The notes: a model not told the origin generated them from the letters alone. A stretch of DNA of 64,000 nt from Chelatococcus sp. YT9 (GCF_018398315.1 NZ_JAHBRW010000001.1:1794001-1858000), one strand, 5' to 3'; shown: positions 1 through 8,113, counted from the stretch's first letter. Program-made: numbers and translations.

Positions 1-671
1 CGCGCCTTATAGGCGGTATTTGGCGCGTAATCGGCAAACCGGCGCCCCCGGAGCCGTGTCACGCCGTCCCAGTCTACGAATGCGAAGGGCCCCGTCGAGA
101 TCGGCTGCGCCTGATTGGCCTCCTTGTCGCATTCCTCTGCCGGAATGATCGTCATGGGTGAAGCGGGCGATTTGATCAGCTCCAGCCAGCTGGGCATGGA
201 CGATTTCAGCTCGACGACCAGCGTAGTGGCGTCCGGCGTGCTGATCCGGTCGACGTTGGCGAGGCGCGCCTTTTCCGGGCTGACGCGCGCGTAGCGCTCA
301 AGCGAGCGCTTCGCATCCGTCGCGCTCATTTCCTTGCCATTATGAAATGGCACGTTCTTGCGGAGCCGGAAAGTGTAAGTGCGGAAGTCCGGAGAGACGT
401 TCAGGTCTTCTGCCAGCTGCAGTTGAGCCGATCCGCGCTCATCAATGGTGACCAGTGTCTCGCACATATGCATAAGCACGTTGCGCGCCACTTGCGATCG
501 CGAAAAGTGAGGGTCTACCGTTTCAGTCGCTGCGCTCATTGCGACAGTAACGCTTCCTCCTTTCTTCGGCTGAGCCGCGCCTTGCGCTGCGGTGTACGCT
601 GGCAGGCCAAGTGTTCCCGCTGCGATACCGGCAGACGCCTGCAGCATTTGCCGTCTGGTCACATCGATCAT
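1..671 (-). CDS. ABC transporter substrate-binding protein, family 5 (peptide type), partial
   Basis: The N-terminal ~223 residues of a periplasmic solute-binding protein of the DppA/OppA type, which delivers peptides or other small molecules to an ABC importer. The start is the ATG whose last base is 671, with GAGGGG just upstream on the minus strand. Residues 5-10 (TRRQML) followed by a hydrophobic stretch look like a twin-arginine export signal ending near an AxA-type site. The mature part opens with GGSVTVAMS and contains the TVDPH segment typical of the family. The C-terminal part lies beyond position 1, and no permease or ATPase is visible here. It points the same way as the adjacent hydroxyacid dehydrogenase and may belong to the same island. 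The substrate cannot be read from this fragment. Confidence 0.85.
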   Translation of the reverse strand, partial: MIDVTRRQMLQASAGIAAGTLGLPAYTAAQGAAQPKKGGSVTVAMSAATETVDPHFSRSQVARNVLMHMCETLVTIDERGSAQLQLAEDLNVSPDFRTYTFRLRKNVPFHNGKEMSATDAKRSLERYARVSPEKARLANVDRISTPDATTLVVELKSSMPSWLELIKSPASPMTIIPAEECDKEANQAQPISTGPFAFVDWDGVTRLRGRRFADYAPNTAYKA

Positions 672-787
672 TTTGCAATACCCCTCGTTTTTGTTGCACG
701 GTCGCTTCGCGCTCTCTGCGACCACACCTCTCTAGGATTTGACGCGCTCTCGCGTGTCGTGAGCGCGTCGGAATGCTTTTCGTTCGC

Positions 788-1720
788 TTAGAACACCGGC
801 GTCGGGAGCGGTCGGTTTTCGAAGAACGCGCTGACATTGGCAATGACGAGGTCGCAGGCGTCTTCCCACGTCTCGAACGTTCCCCCGCCGCGGTGCGGCA
901 TCAGCACGACGTTCTTGGCCGCCACCAAGTCCGACGGGACTTTTGGCTCATGCTCGAAAACATCAAGGCCAGCCCCTCCGATCACACCACGCTTCAGGGC
1001 CTCGACGAGTGCGCTCTCATCGACGATGGAACCGCGTGCGATATTGACGATGATGCCTTTCGGCCCAAGCGCCTCCAGCACCGGCGCATCGACAAGATGA
1101 TGAGTTGCGGCGCCGCCCGGGCAGGCAACGACCAGGAAATCGGCTCGGCTGGCCAGCTCCCGGGCTGTTCCGCAATACTCGAAGTTCACGTCCGCGCGCG
1201 GGCGACGGTTATGATAAACGACCGGCATGTCAAAGCCCGCGGCGCGGCGCGCGATTGCAAGTCCGATCCGGCCGAGACCCAGAACGCCAAGCGTCCGTCC
1301 GTGCATGCGTGGCACGAGGGGGTAGTCCTCGGTCTCCCAGCTGCCTGACCGCACGAAGGCATCGCCGCTGGTGATGTGGCGTCCGACGGCCAGGAGCAGT
1401 GCGAACGCCATGTCCGCCACGCAACCGTCTGTAACATCCGGCGTGTTGGTCAGGCGGATGCCACGGTCACGCAAGGCTGCGGTATCAATCCGCTCGTAGC
1501 CGGCGCCTCCGTTAGCCACGAGACGCAGGCGAGGTAATGCGTCCAACAGGCTCGCGCTCAGGGCGCCGGTCGATGTCAGGGCTTCAATACGAGCGGCAAC
1601 GTCCCCATCGAGATCCGCAGGGTCTCCCGTGGTGAGCTGGTGCAGGGAGAAGTGGCCGGCGAGCCGATCAAGATACCAGTCCGGCCGGCTTCCGACGACG
1701 AGCAACTCCCGCTTTTGCAT
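788..1720 (-). CDS. D-2-hydroxyacid dehydrogenase (glyoxylate/hydroxypyruvate reductase-like)
   Basis: A 310-residue cytosolic NAD(P)H-dependent oxidoreductase that interconverts 2-oxo acids and D-2-hydroxy acids. The Rossmann motif GLGRIG is at residues 148-153. The family's Arg-Glu-His set is present as Arg229 (in NIARG), Glu258 (in FEHEP) and His276 (in MPHRGG). Length and the C-terminal NRPLPTPVF tail fit the GhrB/GyaR group. The gene is transcribed away from the GntR gene at 1870, and its upstream region carries an AATCGTATACC motif (1744-1754) that resembles the one upstream of that regulator. In this island it probably handles a 2-oxo or 2-hydroxy intermediate of the imported acid. The exact substrate is an inference. 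Confidence 0.9.
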   Translation of the reverse strand: MQKRELLVVGSRPDWYLDRLAGHFSLHQLTTGDPADLDGDVAARIEALTSTGALSASLLDALPRLRLVANGGAGYERIDTAALRDRGIRLTNTPDVTDGCVADMAFALLLAVGRHITSGDAFVRSGSWETEDYPLVPRMHGRTLGVLGLGRIGLAIARRAAGFDMPVVYHNRRPRADVNFEYCGTARELASRADFLVVACPGGAATHHLVDAPVLEALGPKGIIVNIARGSIVDESALVEALKRGVIGGAGLDVFEHEPKVPSDLVAAKNVVLMPHRGGGTFETWEDACDLVIANVSAFFENRPLPTPVF

Positions 1721-1743
1721 ATCGATCCTCCAAGAACCTGTCT

Positions 1744-1860
1744 AATCGTATACCGCCGCACGACAGGGTAGACGCACATTCTGGTAAAGGCGAGCCAGCC
1801 CGACGTTGAGGGTCAAGCCTATGACGATCGCTGTTGCGCTATAATCGTATAACAGTATAC
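1744..1860. promoter_or_regulatory. Divergent regulatory region with candidate GntR/FCD operator motifs
   Basis: Between the hydroxyacid dehydrogenase and the GntR gene the word AATCGTATA occurs twice, at 1744-1752 and 1843-1851. The second copy is followed by GTATAC (1855-1860), giving a GTATA-rich partial palindrome of the kind FCD-type GntR regulators bind. A TATAAT hexamer at 1840-1845 could be the -10 of the regulator gene, so binding there would be autoregulatory. I see no good -35 at the right distance. This is motif reading only. Confidence 0.4.
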
Positions 1861-1869
1861 AATCTGTGC

Positions 1870-2652
1870 ATGGTCAAGAGGCGCTTCGATCAATCAGCGG
1901 CTTTTTCTTTCCCGGCCCAACTCAGCGGAGAGCCCGCGGCGGCCGTCGACTGGGTGCCGCTGCGGCCGCGCACGCTTGTGGACATGGTGATCGAGGCTGT
2001 CGTGGCGGCGGTTTCGAGAGGGCTCATCTTGCCGGGCGATCGGGTCGTGGAGACGGAACTCGCCCAGCGCCTCGGCATCAGTCGTGTGCCGGTACGGGAG
2101 GCGCTGCGGGTTCTTCAAAGTCAGGGTCTCGTCACGAGCGAGCCCCATAAGAGCACACGGCTCATGCCCGTATCGCGGGCTCGGATCAACAATCTTATCG
2201 AAACGCGTGTTGCGCTTGAAACAACGGCTGCGTTACGGGCCATTCGCGAAGGGCGAAATGGCGAGGCGGAATTGCGCATCCTCAATGATCGCCTGGCACA
2301 GATGGAATATGCCAGCGCCCAAGATGACGCGTATGGTTTTGCGATGGCCGACGCGGACTTTCATCGCGCGCTCTGTCAGTTCAGCGGCAACGACGTTCTA
2401 TGCGAGGTCTGGGAAGGTCTTTCCCGCCAAGCGACGATCTTTTTTGGTCTTTCAACGCTGTCAAAGCCTATGGCCGAAATCATCGAGGAGCATTTGCTGC
2501 TTATTGATGTTTTCCGCGGCGGCAAGATCGCGGCGGTGACGCATGCGCTCCAGGAGCATATCGTCGATCAGACGCGAAAGGTTGATTTCGAGGGGATCGT
2601 GGCAGCGCGGCGCGCCGAACGCGACGCGATCGCGCGTGAGACGTCAGTCTGA
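1870..2652 (+). CDS. GntR family transcriptional regulator, FCD (FadR) subfamily
   Basis: A 260-residue DNA-binding regulator. A winged helix-turn-helix spans about residues 36-95, with the typical segment GISRVPVREALRVLQSQGLV at 69-88. An all-helical FCD ligand-binding domain follows, about residues 105-235. FCD domains usually bind a metal and a carboxylate effector. I chose the ATG at 1870; a TTG at 1834 is in frame, but it lies upstream of the putative operator and overlaps the TATAAT. The gene is divergent from the hydroxyacid dehydrogenase and converges on leuD, so it is the likely local regulator of the left half of the island. Confidence 0.88.
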   Translation: MVKRRFDQSAAFSFPAQLSGEPAAAVDWVPLRPRTLVDMVIEAVVAAVSRGLILPGDRVVETELAQRLGISRVPVREALRVLQSQGLVTSEPHKSTRLMPVSRARINNLIETRVALETTAALRAIREGRNGEAELRILNDRLAQMEYASAQDDAYGFAMADADFHRALCQFSGNDVLCEVWEGLSRQATIFFGLSTLSKPMAEIIEEHLLLIDVFRGGKIAAVTHALQEHIVDQTRKVDFEGIVAARRAERDAIARETSV

Positions 2653-2669
2653 CGACGGCAACGGAGCGC

Positions 2670-2683
2670 CGTACAGCTGTACG
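2670..2683. repeat. Perfect 14-bp palindrome in the GntR/leuD convergent gap
   Basis: CGTACAGCTGTACG reads the same on both strands and sits between the stop codons of the GntR gene and the LeuD-like gene. No T-run follows, so it is not a standard terminator. It may be a binding site, a hairpin, or chance. Confidence 0.3.
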
Positions 2684-2725
2684 AGCTGCACCAACGGCCG
2701 CGCGGTCCCGGCGCCGAGACCCGCT

Positions 2726-3352
2726 TTAGAGGCGTCTATCGCGGGCGCATTGATACCACGGCATTGTCGCCGCCGTCCGCGCTTCCCAGGCTTCAATGTC
2801 CGACAGGTGCTTGGAGGTGAGGCCGATGTCATCCAAGCCTTCCAGAAGGACCAGTCGCTCCGCGGCGGGTATAGCGAAGGGGACAGGCTCGCCGCCCGGG
2901 CCTGAGAGCGTCTGATTCTCGAGGTCGGCAGTAAAAGGCGCGCCGTCCGCGTCTACGACACGTTGGGCGAAGGATGCGAAGCGGTCCGTCTCAAGGGTGA
3001 CCGGCAGCACGCCGTTCTGAAGGCAATTCTCCCGGAACTGGTCGGCGAGGCTCGGCGCGACGACGCAGGAAATGCCGTTCGCAAGAAGGGCCCAAACCGC
3101 AGCCTCGCGAGAGCTGCCGCAGCCGAAATTCGCGCCCGTCACCAAAATTGCCGGATTCTGGAATTGCGGCAGGTTCAGCACATGGGCCGGTACGGGATCG
3201 CCCTTGTCGTCCCACCGGGAGCGCATGAAAAGCATCTTCCGATAGTCAGGCTGAAGTTTGCGGGCGAGCTGAATGGGTGAGATCTCGTCCGTGTTGATGT
3301 CGTCCTCGAGCATCGGGACCGCTGAACCGGTCGTCTTCGTGAAAGCCTGCAT
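2726..3352 (-). CDS. leuD: 3-isopropylmalate dehydratase-like small subunit (LeuD paralog)
   Basis: A 208-residue aconitase swivel-domain protein, the partner of the LeuC-like subunit. The pair hydrates or isomerises unsaturated dicarboxylates. DDIN-TDEI sits near residues 17-24 and the substrate-binding loop NFGCGSSRE at 75-83. Leucine-pathway LeuD proteins continue as REHAPWAL; here it is REAAVWAL, so the conserved His and Pro are replaced by Ala and Val. Its ATG directly follows the leuC stop (TGAATG), so the two are translationally coupled. Because the neighbours are catabolic (crotonase, TTT transporter, ICL-type lyase) and no leuA/leuB is nearby, a role other than leucine synthesis is likely. 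The leuD symbol describes family, not proven function. Confidence 0.85.
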   Translation of the reverse strand: MQAFTKTTGSAVPMLEDDINTDEISPIQLARKLQPDYRKMLFMRSRWDDKGDPVPAHVLNLPQFQNPAILVTGANFGCGSSREAAVWALLANGISCVVAPSLADQFRENCLQNGVLPVTLETDRFASFAQRVVDADGAPFTADLENQTLSGPGGEPVPFAIPAAERLVLLEGLDDIGLTSKHLSDIEAWEARTAATMPWYQCARDRRL

Positions 3353-4819
3353 TCACGCCTCCGGAAATTGGCGAACGTCGACGATGGAGCCGGCGATCGC
3401 CGCCGCGGCTGCCATTCCCGCGCTCACGAGATGGGTTCGCACGCCGGGGCCTTGGCGGCCTTCGAAATTGCGATTCGTGGTGGAAATCACCCGCTCACCA
3501 GGGCGCCCGCGATCGCCGTTGCCGCCGGCGCACATCGAGCAGGCCGACTCAGCCCAGTAGAACCCCGCGTCGCGGAAGACGGCATCGAGGCCGAGAGCCT
3601 CGGCCTCGCGTCGAACGATCGTCGAGCCCGGGGAGATCATGGCGACCACGCCCTCGGCGACCTTGCGGCCGCGCACGATGGCTGCTGCCTCCTGCAGGTC
3701 TGGAATACGGCCGTTGGTGCAGGATCCGATGAAAACCCGGTCCACCTTCAACCCCTGCAGCGGCTCGCCAGCGCGCAGATCCATATAGGTGAGTGCCTTG
3801 GTCAGCGCATGCTGGTCGGAAGCGTCCTCGCCGAGCGAGACAGGCACGCTTTCGCGAATCCCGATCACCTGTCCAGGAGTAATGCCCCATGTGATCTGCG
3901 GCTCAAGCGCGGTGCAGTCGATGGTGATGTCCCGGTCGAACTCCGCGCCCTGGTCGGAATGCATCGTGCGCCAGTAAGCCTCCGCGCGAGCCCAGTCGTC
4001 ACCAGTCGGCGCGAATGGCCTTCCCTGCAGCCAGGACAGGGTGGTCTCATCAGCCGCAACAAAGCCGCTACGCCCGCCCATTTCGACGGTGAGATTGCAC
4101 AATGTCATGCGGGCTTCGATACCCATGGCACGGACCACGGCGCCGGCATATTCGACGACGTGTCCATTTGCCCCGGAAACGCCGATTGTGCCTATGATAT
4201 GCAGCGCCACGTCCTTTGCCGTCACATGCGGTTGCAACCTGCCCTCGAGGTTGATGCGCATGGTCTTCGGCCTCTTCATAGCGAGGACCTGTGTCGCCAG
4301 CACATGTTCCAGCTCTGTCGTCCCGCAGCCGAACGACAGCGCGCCGAGCGCTCCGACCGTCGCCGCGTGACTATCCGGAACGCAATGCGTTGCCCCGGGG
4401 AGCACCATGCCGAGTTCGGGTCCGATGACGTGGGAGATACCCTGGTCGGGATCACCGACGTCAAAAATGCGGAAGCCGAACTCAGCGGCGCCGGCGCGTT
4501 GTGCCTGAAGGAACGGTGTGCCCTCGGGATTTGTCGTGTCGTCACGGCCGGGTCGGCTGGAAATTGTATGGTCCTGGACGGCGAAGGTCAGGTCGGGCCG
4601 GCGAACCCGCCGCCCTGCCTTGCGCAGCTTCTCGAACGCCTTGGGTCCATGCAGCTCATGGACGATATTGCGGTCCATGTAGATGATCTCGCGACCATCG
4701 ATACGCCGCGCCACGAGATGGGATTCCCAGATCTTCTGAAAGAGCGTGCGGGCGACCATCGCTGCGTCTCCTGGAGCAAGTCTGTCTGCCGTGAACTTGC
4801 TCGGCTGAAAATCGGACAT
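3353..4819 (-). CDS. leuC: 3-isopropylmalate dehydratase-like large subunit (LeuC paralog)
   Basis: A 488-residue aconitase-family subunit that would bind a [4Fe-4S] cluster through Cys367 (FIGSCTN), Cys427 and Cys430 (ACSMC). Other conserved segments are VPDSHAATVGALGALSFG near 147-164 and TTNRNFEGRQG near 447-457. In leucine-biosynthetic LeuC the cluster region reads GCSMCLAMN; here it is ACSMCAGGN, a change close to the active site. The gene sits 3 bp after the crotonase gene and is directly joined to the small subunit, forming a three-gene operon read leftward from about 5557. I infer a hydro-lyase for an alkylmalate/alkylmaleate-type acid (compare dimethylmaleate hydratase DmdAB). Ordinary isopropylmalate isomerase remains possible. 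Confidence 0.87.
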   Translation of the reverse strand: MSDFQPSKFTADRLAPGDAAMVARTLFQKIWESHLVARRIDGREIIYMDRNIVHELHGPKAFEKLRKAGRRVRRPDLTFAVQDHTISSRPGRDDTTNPEGTPFLQAQRAGAAEFGFRIFDVGDPDQGISHVIGPELGMVLPGATHCVPDSHAATVGALGALSFGCGTTELEHVLATQVLAMKRPKTMRINLEGRLQPHVTAKDVALHIIGTIGVSGANGHVVEYAGAVVRAMGIEARMTLCNLTVEMGGRSGFVAADETTLSWLQGRPFAPTGDDWARAEAYWRTMHSDQGAEFDRDITIDCTALEPQITWGITPGQVIGIRESVPVSLGEDASDQHALTKALTYMDLRAGEPLQGLKVDRVFIGSCTNGRIPDLQEAAAIVRGRKVAEGVVAMISPGSTIVRREAEALGLDAVFRDAGFYWAESACSMCAGGNGDRGRPGERVISTTNRNFEGRQGPGVRTHLVSAGMAAAAAIAGSIVDVRQFPEA

Positions 4820-4822
4820 GTT

Positions 4823-5557
4823 CTAGATGCTTGGCTTCACCAAAGCCATCAGCGTGCCGGCATACTCGGAAGCCATCTCGGGGGATAGCTGCGGTGCTTT
4901 CCCGAGATACCGCTTGATCGTCTCCAGCAGGAGCCGCTTCCGTGATGCAAGAGCCGAGAGATAGGCGGAGCAGCTTTCGCCGAAGGCCTCTGCCGGGAAC
5001 ACCTTGCTCACCAGACCAAGACCGCGCGCCTCCTCAGCGGAAATTGCCTCTCCTGAGTAGATCAGATGCGCCAGCGCTTTCTCAGGCATCTTCCGTATGA
5101 GCGCGGACATCGCGAGGGTCGCGGGAATCGAATGCTTGATCTCGGGCAAGGCAAAGCGTGCGCTGTGCGCGGCCAGGGTGATATCGCATCCGCCGGCCAA
5201 TGCCGCGCCGAACCCGATAGCATTGCCTTGGACGCAAGAGACGACAGGGATGGGACATGTCGCGATGGCATCGTACACATCCAGCGTCACGCCCATCTGT
5301 TTCTGGCGTGCATCCCAAGGCCGTGCTTCCGCCGGCTCTCCCTTGCCATTGCGGCCGAGGCAAAAGGCTTCTCCGCCCGGTGCAATGGCGACGACCGAGA
5401 CGTCGGGATCGGCGCCAGCCATGCGGATCGCGTCGCTGAGCATCGCCATCTGTTGACGTGTGAGCACGTTTCCGGTGTCGGGACCGCCCAGGTCAATCCA
5501 GGCGATAGCCGCTTCCGTCCTGACCAATCGCGGTCCGCTATCGGCAATTGTGAGCAT
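4823..5557 (-). CDS. Enoyl-CoA hydratase/isomerase (crotonase) family protein
   Basis: A 244-residue crotonase-fold protein. The oxyanion-hole segments are visible as AFCLGRN near 64-70 and GNAIGFGAALAGGCD near 111-125. The first acidic residue of enoyl-CoA hydratase is kept as Glu139 (LPEIKHSIP). The second is replaced by His164 (ALAHLIYSG). A simple two-glutamate hydratase is therefore unlikely; one-glutamate crotonases include isomerases, lyases and carnitinyl-CoA dehydratases. It is the first gene of the operon with the LeuCD-like pair. No CoA ligase or CoA transferase is seen in the island, so the source of a CoA substrate is not clear. Confidence 0.85.
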   Translation of the reverse strand: MLTIADSGPRLVRTEAAIAWIDLGGPDTGNVLTRQQMAMLSDAIRMAGADPDVSVVAIAPGGEAFCLGRNGKGEPAEARPWDARQKQMGVTLDVYDAIATCPIPVVSCVQGNAIGFGAALAGGCDITLAAHSARFALPEIKHSIPATLAMSALIRKMPEKALAHLIYSGEAISAEEARGLGLVSKVFPAEAFGESCSAYLSALASRKRLLLETIKRYLGKAPQLSPEMASEYAGTLMALVKPSI

Positions 5558-5568
5558 TTTCCCTCAGA

Positions 5569-5588
5569 TTGCATACGAGATTTATAAT
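5569..5588. promoter_or_regulatory. Divergent promoter region between crotonase and CMD operons
   Basis: This AT-rich gap separates two divergent operons. TTGCATACGA at 5569-5578 differs at one position from the complement of TTGTATGCAA at 12937-12946, which lies upstream of the TctBAC genes. A TATAAT hexamer follows at 5583-5588 and could serve the rightward operon. Shared control by a GntR/FCD regulator of the island is an inference. Confidence 0.4.
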
Positions 5589-5667
5589 AATGCATTTTTA
5601 AATGATCGACTAGTGTATTAATCGAGCGATTTCTCGTACAAGCATCCTTGCAGTTGGGAGCAGGTGC

Positions 5668-6237
5668 ATGAGTCGATTCGAGATCGCCGAGGACGGTTGG
5701 GACGAACGGCAGCGAGCCTTCGCGGAACACTTGCGGGGCAGCGCGCGGGGCAAGATCGGCCAGCCCTTCCTCAATCTCCTGCCGGTGCCGGAACTCGCGA
5801 AACGGGTTGCCGATCTCGGCGAGTGGCTGCGTTTCAAGGGTGCGTTGGAGGCGGACGTGCGGGAGCTGGTCACGCTTGCAGCCTCCGAATTCTGGCGTTG
5901 CCCCTATGAATGGCTCGCCCATGCGCCGCTCGCCCGCAAGGCCGGGTTGAGCGTGCCGGTGCTGGCCAGTCTGGCACGAGGAGAGAGCGGCGACGCGCTG
6001 ACGAGCTCTCAACGCGTCGCGCTTGAAGCGGCCCGGGCCGTGCTTCGCTCCGGCAAATTGGATGACGCGCAGTTCCAGCGGGTCAGCGAGGTGTTCGGAC
6101 GCGAGGGGGCGCTCGAGATCGTTTGCCTCTGCGGGTATTATGGGCTGCTTGCCATGGTTCTCCATGCCGGTTACGCGGATGCCGAGCAGCCCGACTGGCA
6201 AGACACGCTCGATGCCACGCTTGAGGCCGCCGGCTGA
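5668..6237 (+). CDS. Carboxymuconolactone decarboxylase (CMD/AhpD-like) family protein
   Basis: A 189-residue all-helical protein of the CMD family, which includes gamma-carboxymuconolactone decarboxylases and AhpD-like peroxidase partners. The family signature is seen as CPYEWLAHA at residues 78-86, with Cys78, Glu81 and His85; there is a single Cys rather than the CxxC of AhpD. GGGAG lies at a fitting distance before the ATG. It is the first gene of a tight rightward run with the AbrB-type membrane protein (2-bp gap) and two hydrolase-fold proteins. A decarboxylase or isomerase step in the island's pathway is plausible; the substrate is unknown. Confidence 0.85.
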   Translation: MSRFEIAEDGWDERQRAFAEHLRGSARGKIGQPFLNLLPVPELAKRVADLGEWLRFKGALEADVRELVTLAASEFWRCPYEWLAHAPLARKAGLSVPVLASLARGESGDALTSSQRVALEAARAVLRSGKLDDAQFQRVSEVFGREGALEIVCLCGYYGLLAMVLHAGYADAEQPDWQDTLDATLEAAG

Positions 6238-6239
6238 CG

Positions 6240-7286
6240 ATGCGGGCCGTTCTCCACGCAATCGGCGCTTTGCTGATCGGCGCTTGTGGCGGCGCGGTTT
6301 TTCTGTTTCTCCACCTGCCATTGCCGTGGACGCTCGGCTCACTGAGCGCGGTAGGCATTGCCGCGGCCCTCGGCAGTCCTTTCCTCATTCCGGCTCAGGT
6401 CCGGCACGTCGCCCGCCCTGTGGTCGGCGTGCTGGCCGGCAGCACCTTTACCGCAGAAGTACTGGCCAACATGGTGCTCTGGTGGCCGATCATCCCAGCG
6501 ATGCTCGTCTATACCCTCGCGACCGCGTTCCTAGGCTGGCTCTACTTCCAAAGGCTGTGTAAATTCGATCGGGGGACGGCACTCTTCGCGAGCTTTCCCG
6601 GAGGTCTTGGCGAGCTGACCTTGCTTGGTGGCTCGCTCGGCGCGGACAGTCGTAAGCTCGCGCTCGTCCATTCGGCCCGTGTCATCACGGTCATCTTTTG
6701 CGTGCCGTTTCTGGTTCAAGCGCTGGTCGCCGCGCCCTTGAGCGGCGGCAATGTCGCGGTCGCGGCGACCCATAGCAGCATCATCGCGCCGCTCGACTGG
6801 GTCATCCTTGGCGCTTGCGTGGTTGGCGGCTATATGGCGCGCAATGCCTTTCGCCTCGTTGGCGGCGCAATGGTCGCGGCCCTGCTGTTCAGCGCGGTGG
6901 CCCACGCAAGCGGCCTGACTGGCGCGCAGCCGCCCTCGTGGCTGGTCGCCTTGGTCCAGGTGACGATCGGCGCTATCGTTGGCTCGAGATTGGGGGGCAC
7001 CACGCATCGCGAGCTCGGTCGCACCATGCTCCAGGGTGCACTATGGTCACTCGTGCTCATCGGCCTTGCCGTCGTGACGGCCTTCGCCTGCAGCCGCCTC
7101 ATCAGCTTCGACGTTCCGACCCTCATTCTGGCGCTTTCGCCCGGCGGCTTGGTTGAAATCACTCTGCTGGCTTATGCGATTGGCTTCGAGGTCGCCTTTG
7201 TCGTTACGACTCAGATCTGCCGGATCGTCGGCACGATGGTGCTGGCGCCGCTGATGTTCCAGCTTTTCGAGAACCGAAATCAATAG
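6240..7286 (+). CDS. AbrB-duplication family integral membrane protein
   Basis: A 348-residue membrane protein with about ten hydrophobic helices and an internal repeat. Each half carries a conserved glycine-rich segment (FASFPGGLGELTLLGG in the first, ILALSPGGLVEITLLAYA in the second). This is the family often mislabelled ammonia monooxygenase or AbrB regulator; its biochemical function is not established, and a transport role is likely from topology. It starts 2 bp after the CMD-family stop and is followed 2 bp later by the first hydrolase. Similar proteins often lie beside carboxylate catabolism genes, so it may be a second permease or an exporter for a pathway compound. Confidence 0.82.
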   Translation: MRAVLHAIGALLIGACGGAVFLFLHLPLPWTLGSLSAVGIAAALGSPFLIPAQVRHVARPVVGVLAGSTFTAEVLANMVLWWPIIPAMLVYTLATAFLGWLYFQRLCKFDRGTALFASFPGGLGELTLLGGSLGADSRKLALVHSARVITVIFCVPFLVQALVAAPLSGGNVAVAATHSSIIAPLDWVILGACVVGGYMARNAFRLVGGAMVAALLFSAVAHASGLTGAQPPSWLVALVQVTIGAIVGSRLGGTTHRELGRTMLQGALWSLVLIGLAVVTAFACSRLISFDVPTLILALSPGGLVEITLLAYAIGFEVAFVVTTQICRIVGTMVLAPLMFQLFENRNQ

Positions 7287-7288
7287 CG

Positions 7289-8113
7289 ATGGGAGACGAA
7301 GACGACATGAGCGGAACCGTATCGGCGGAAATGATCCAGCGCGGCGCGGAGGCGACGCTCGAGGTCCTCAAGCAAGGCGAGGGTCCATTGGTCGTTATGC
7401 TGCCTTCGCTCGGCCGCCCGGCGACGGACTTCGATCCAATCGCGCAACACGTCGCCCAGCGCGGATACACCGTGTTGCGGCCGCAGCCCCGAGGAATTGG
7501 TAGGAGTACGTCGTCCGCACCTTACAAGGACCTCCATGACTGCGCCGCTGATATCGCGACGGTGATCGAGGCTTTCGGCGGTGGTCCGGCCTTCGTGGCC
7601 GGACATGCATTTGGCAATCGGGTAACACGAATGCTCGCAACAGATCGGCCGGATCTAGTCAGCGGCATATCGATCATCGCGGCGAATGTCGGCATCGCCC
7701 CGAGTGGTCCAAAGATGCGCGCCGCCATTCGGGCAAGCGCCAATGCCGAGCTACCTGATGATGAGCGGCTCGAGGCCCTGCGTTTTGCATTTTTCGCGCC
7801 GGGCAACGATCCGACAGGCTGGTTGAAGGATTGGTATCCCGAAGTGTTGGCGGCCCAGCGTCACGCGGGTGACCAGACGCCGCGGAGCGAGGACTATGCC
7901 GGCGGCACGGCGCCCTTGCTTTATCTGCAGCCGGACACCGATCCGCTCGCCCATGTTGAGGATGCGGAAATCTTCAAACGAGAGCTGGGCGACCGGGTCA
8001 CGGTCGTTGTCATCCCAAACGCGAGCCATGCGGCATTGCCTGAGCAACCGGACTTCATCGCTGCGCAACTGCTGTCATTCATGGAACGCGTTCATCCTGC
8101 GAGGCCGGCATGA
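7289..8113 (+). CDS. Alpha/beta-hydrolase-fold protein with Ala at the nucleophile position
   Basis: A 274-residue alpha/beta hydrolase. The nucleophile elbow reads GHAFG at 105-109, so the serine is replaced by Ala107 (codon GCA). The acid (Asp217 or Asp219, in QPDTDPLA) and His247 (NASHAAL) remain. E. coli RutD also has an Ala in a GHALG elbow, so such proteins can be functional without a serine. The ATG at 7289 follows the AbrB-type stop by 2 bp; an in-frame ATG at 7307 has GGGAGACGAAG before it and is an equally good start. Its 3' end overlaps the next gene by 4 bp (ATGA). The reaction is unknown; lactone or enol chemistry using the His-Asp pair is one guess. Confidence 0.85.
   Translation: MGDEDDMSGTVSAEMIQRGAEATLEVLKQGEGPLVVMLPSLGRPATDFDPIAQHVAQRGYTVLRPQPRGIGRSTSSAPYKDLHDCAADIATVIEAFGGGPAFVAGHAFGNRVTRMLATDRPDLVSGISIIAANVGIAPSGPKMRAAIRASANAELPDDERLEALRFAFFAPGNDPTGWLKDWYPEVLAAQRHAGDQTPRSEDYAGGTAPLLYLQPDTDPLAHVEDAEIFKRELGDRVTVVVIPNASHAALPEQPDFIAAQLLSFMERVHPARPA

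Noticed and set aside
2726-4819. Simple assignment to leucine biosynthesis
   Set aside because: No leuA or leuB is nearby, the neighbours are catabolic, and conserved active-site residues differ. The family name is kept but the pathway is not asserted.
3368-4888. Long open frame on the + strand opposite the LeuC-like gene
   Set aside because: Its translation has no recognisable domain and is rich in Arg/His/Gly. It mirrors a well-supported gene, as expected from high-GC codon bias.
6240-7286. Annotation as ammonia monooxygenase or AbrB DNA-binding regulator
   Set aside because: The protein is a multi-helix membrane protein with an internal repeat and has neither copper-enzyme nor DNA-binding features.
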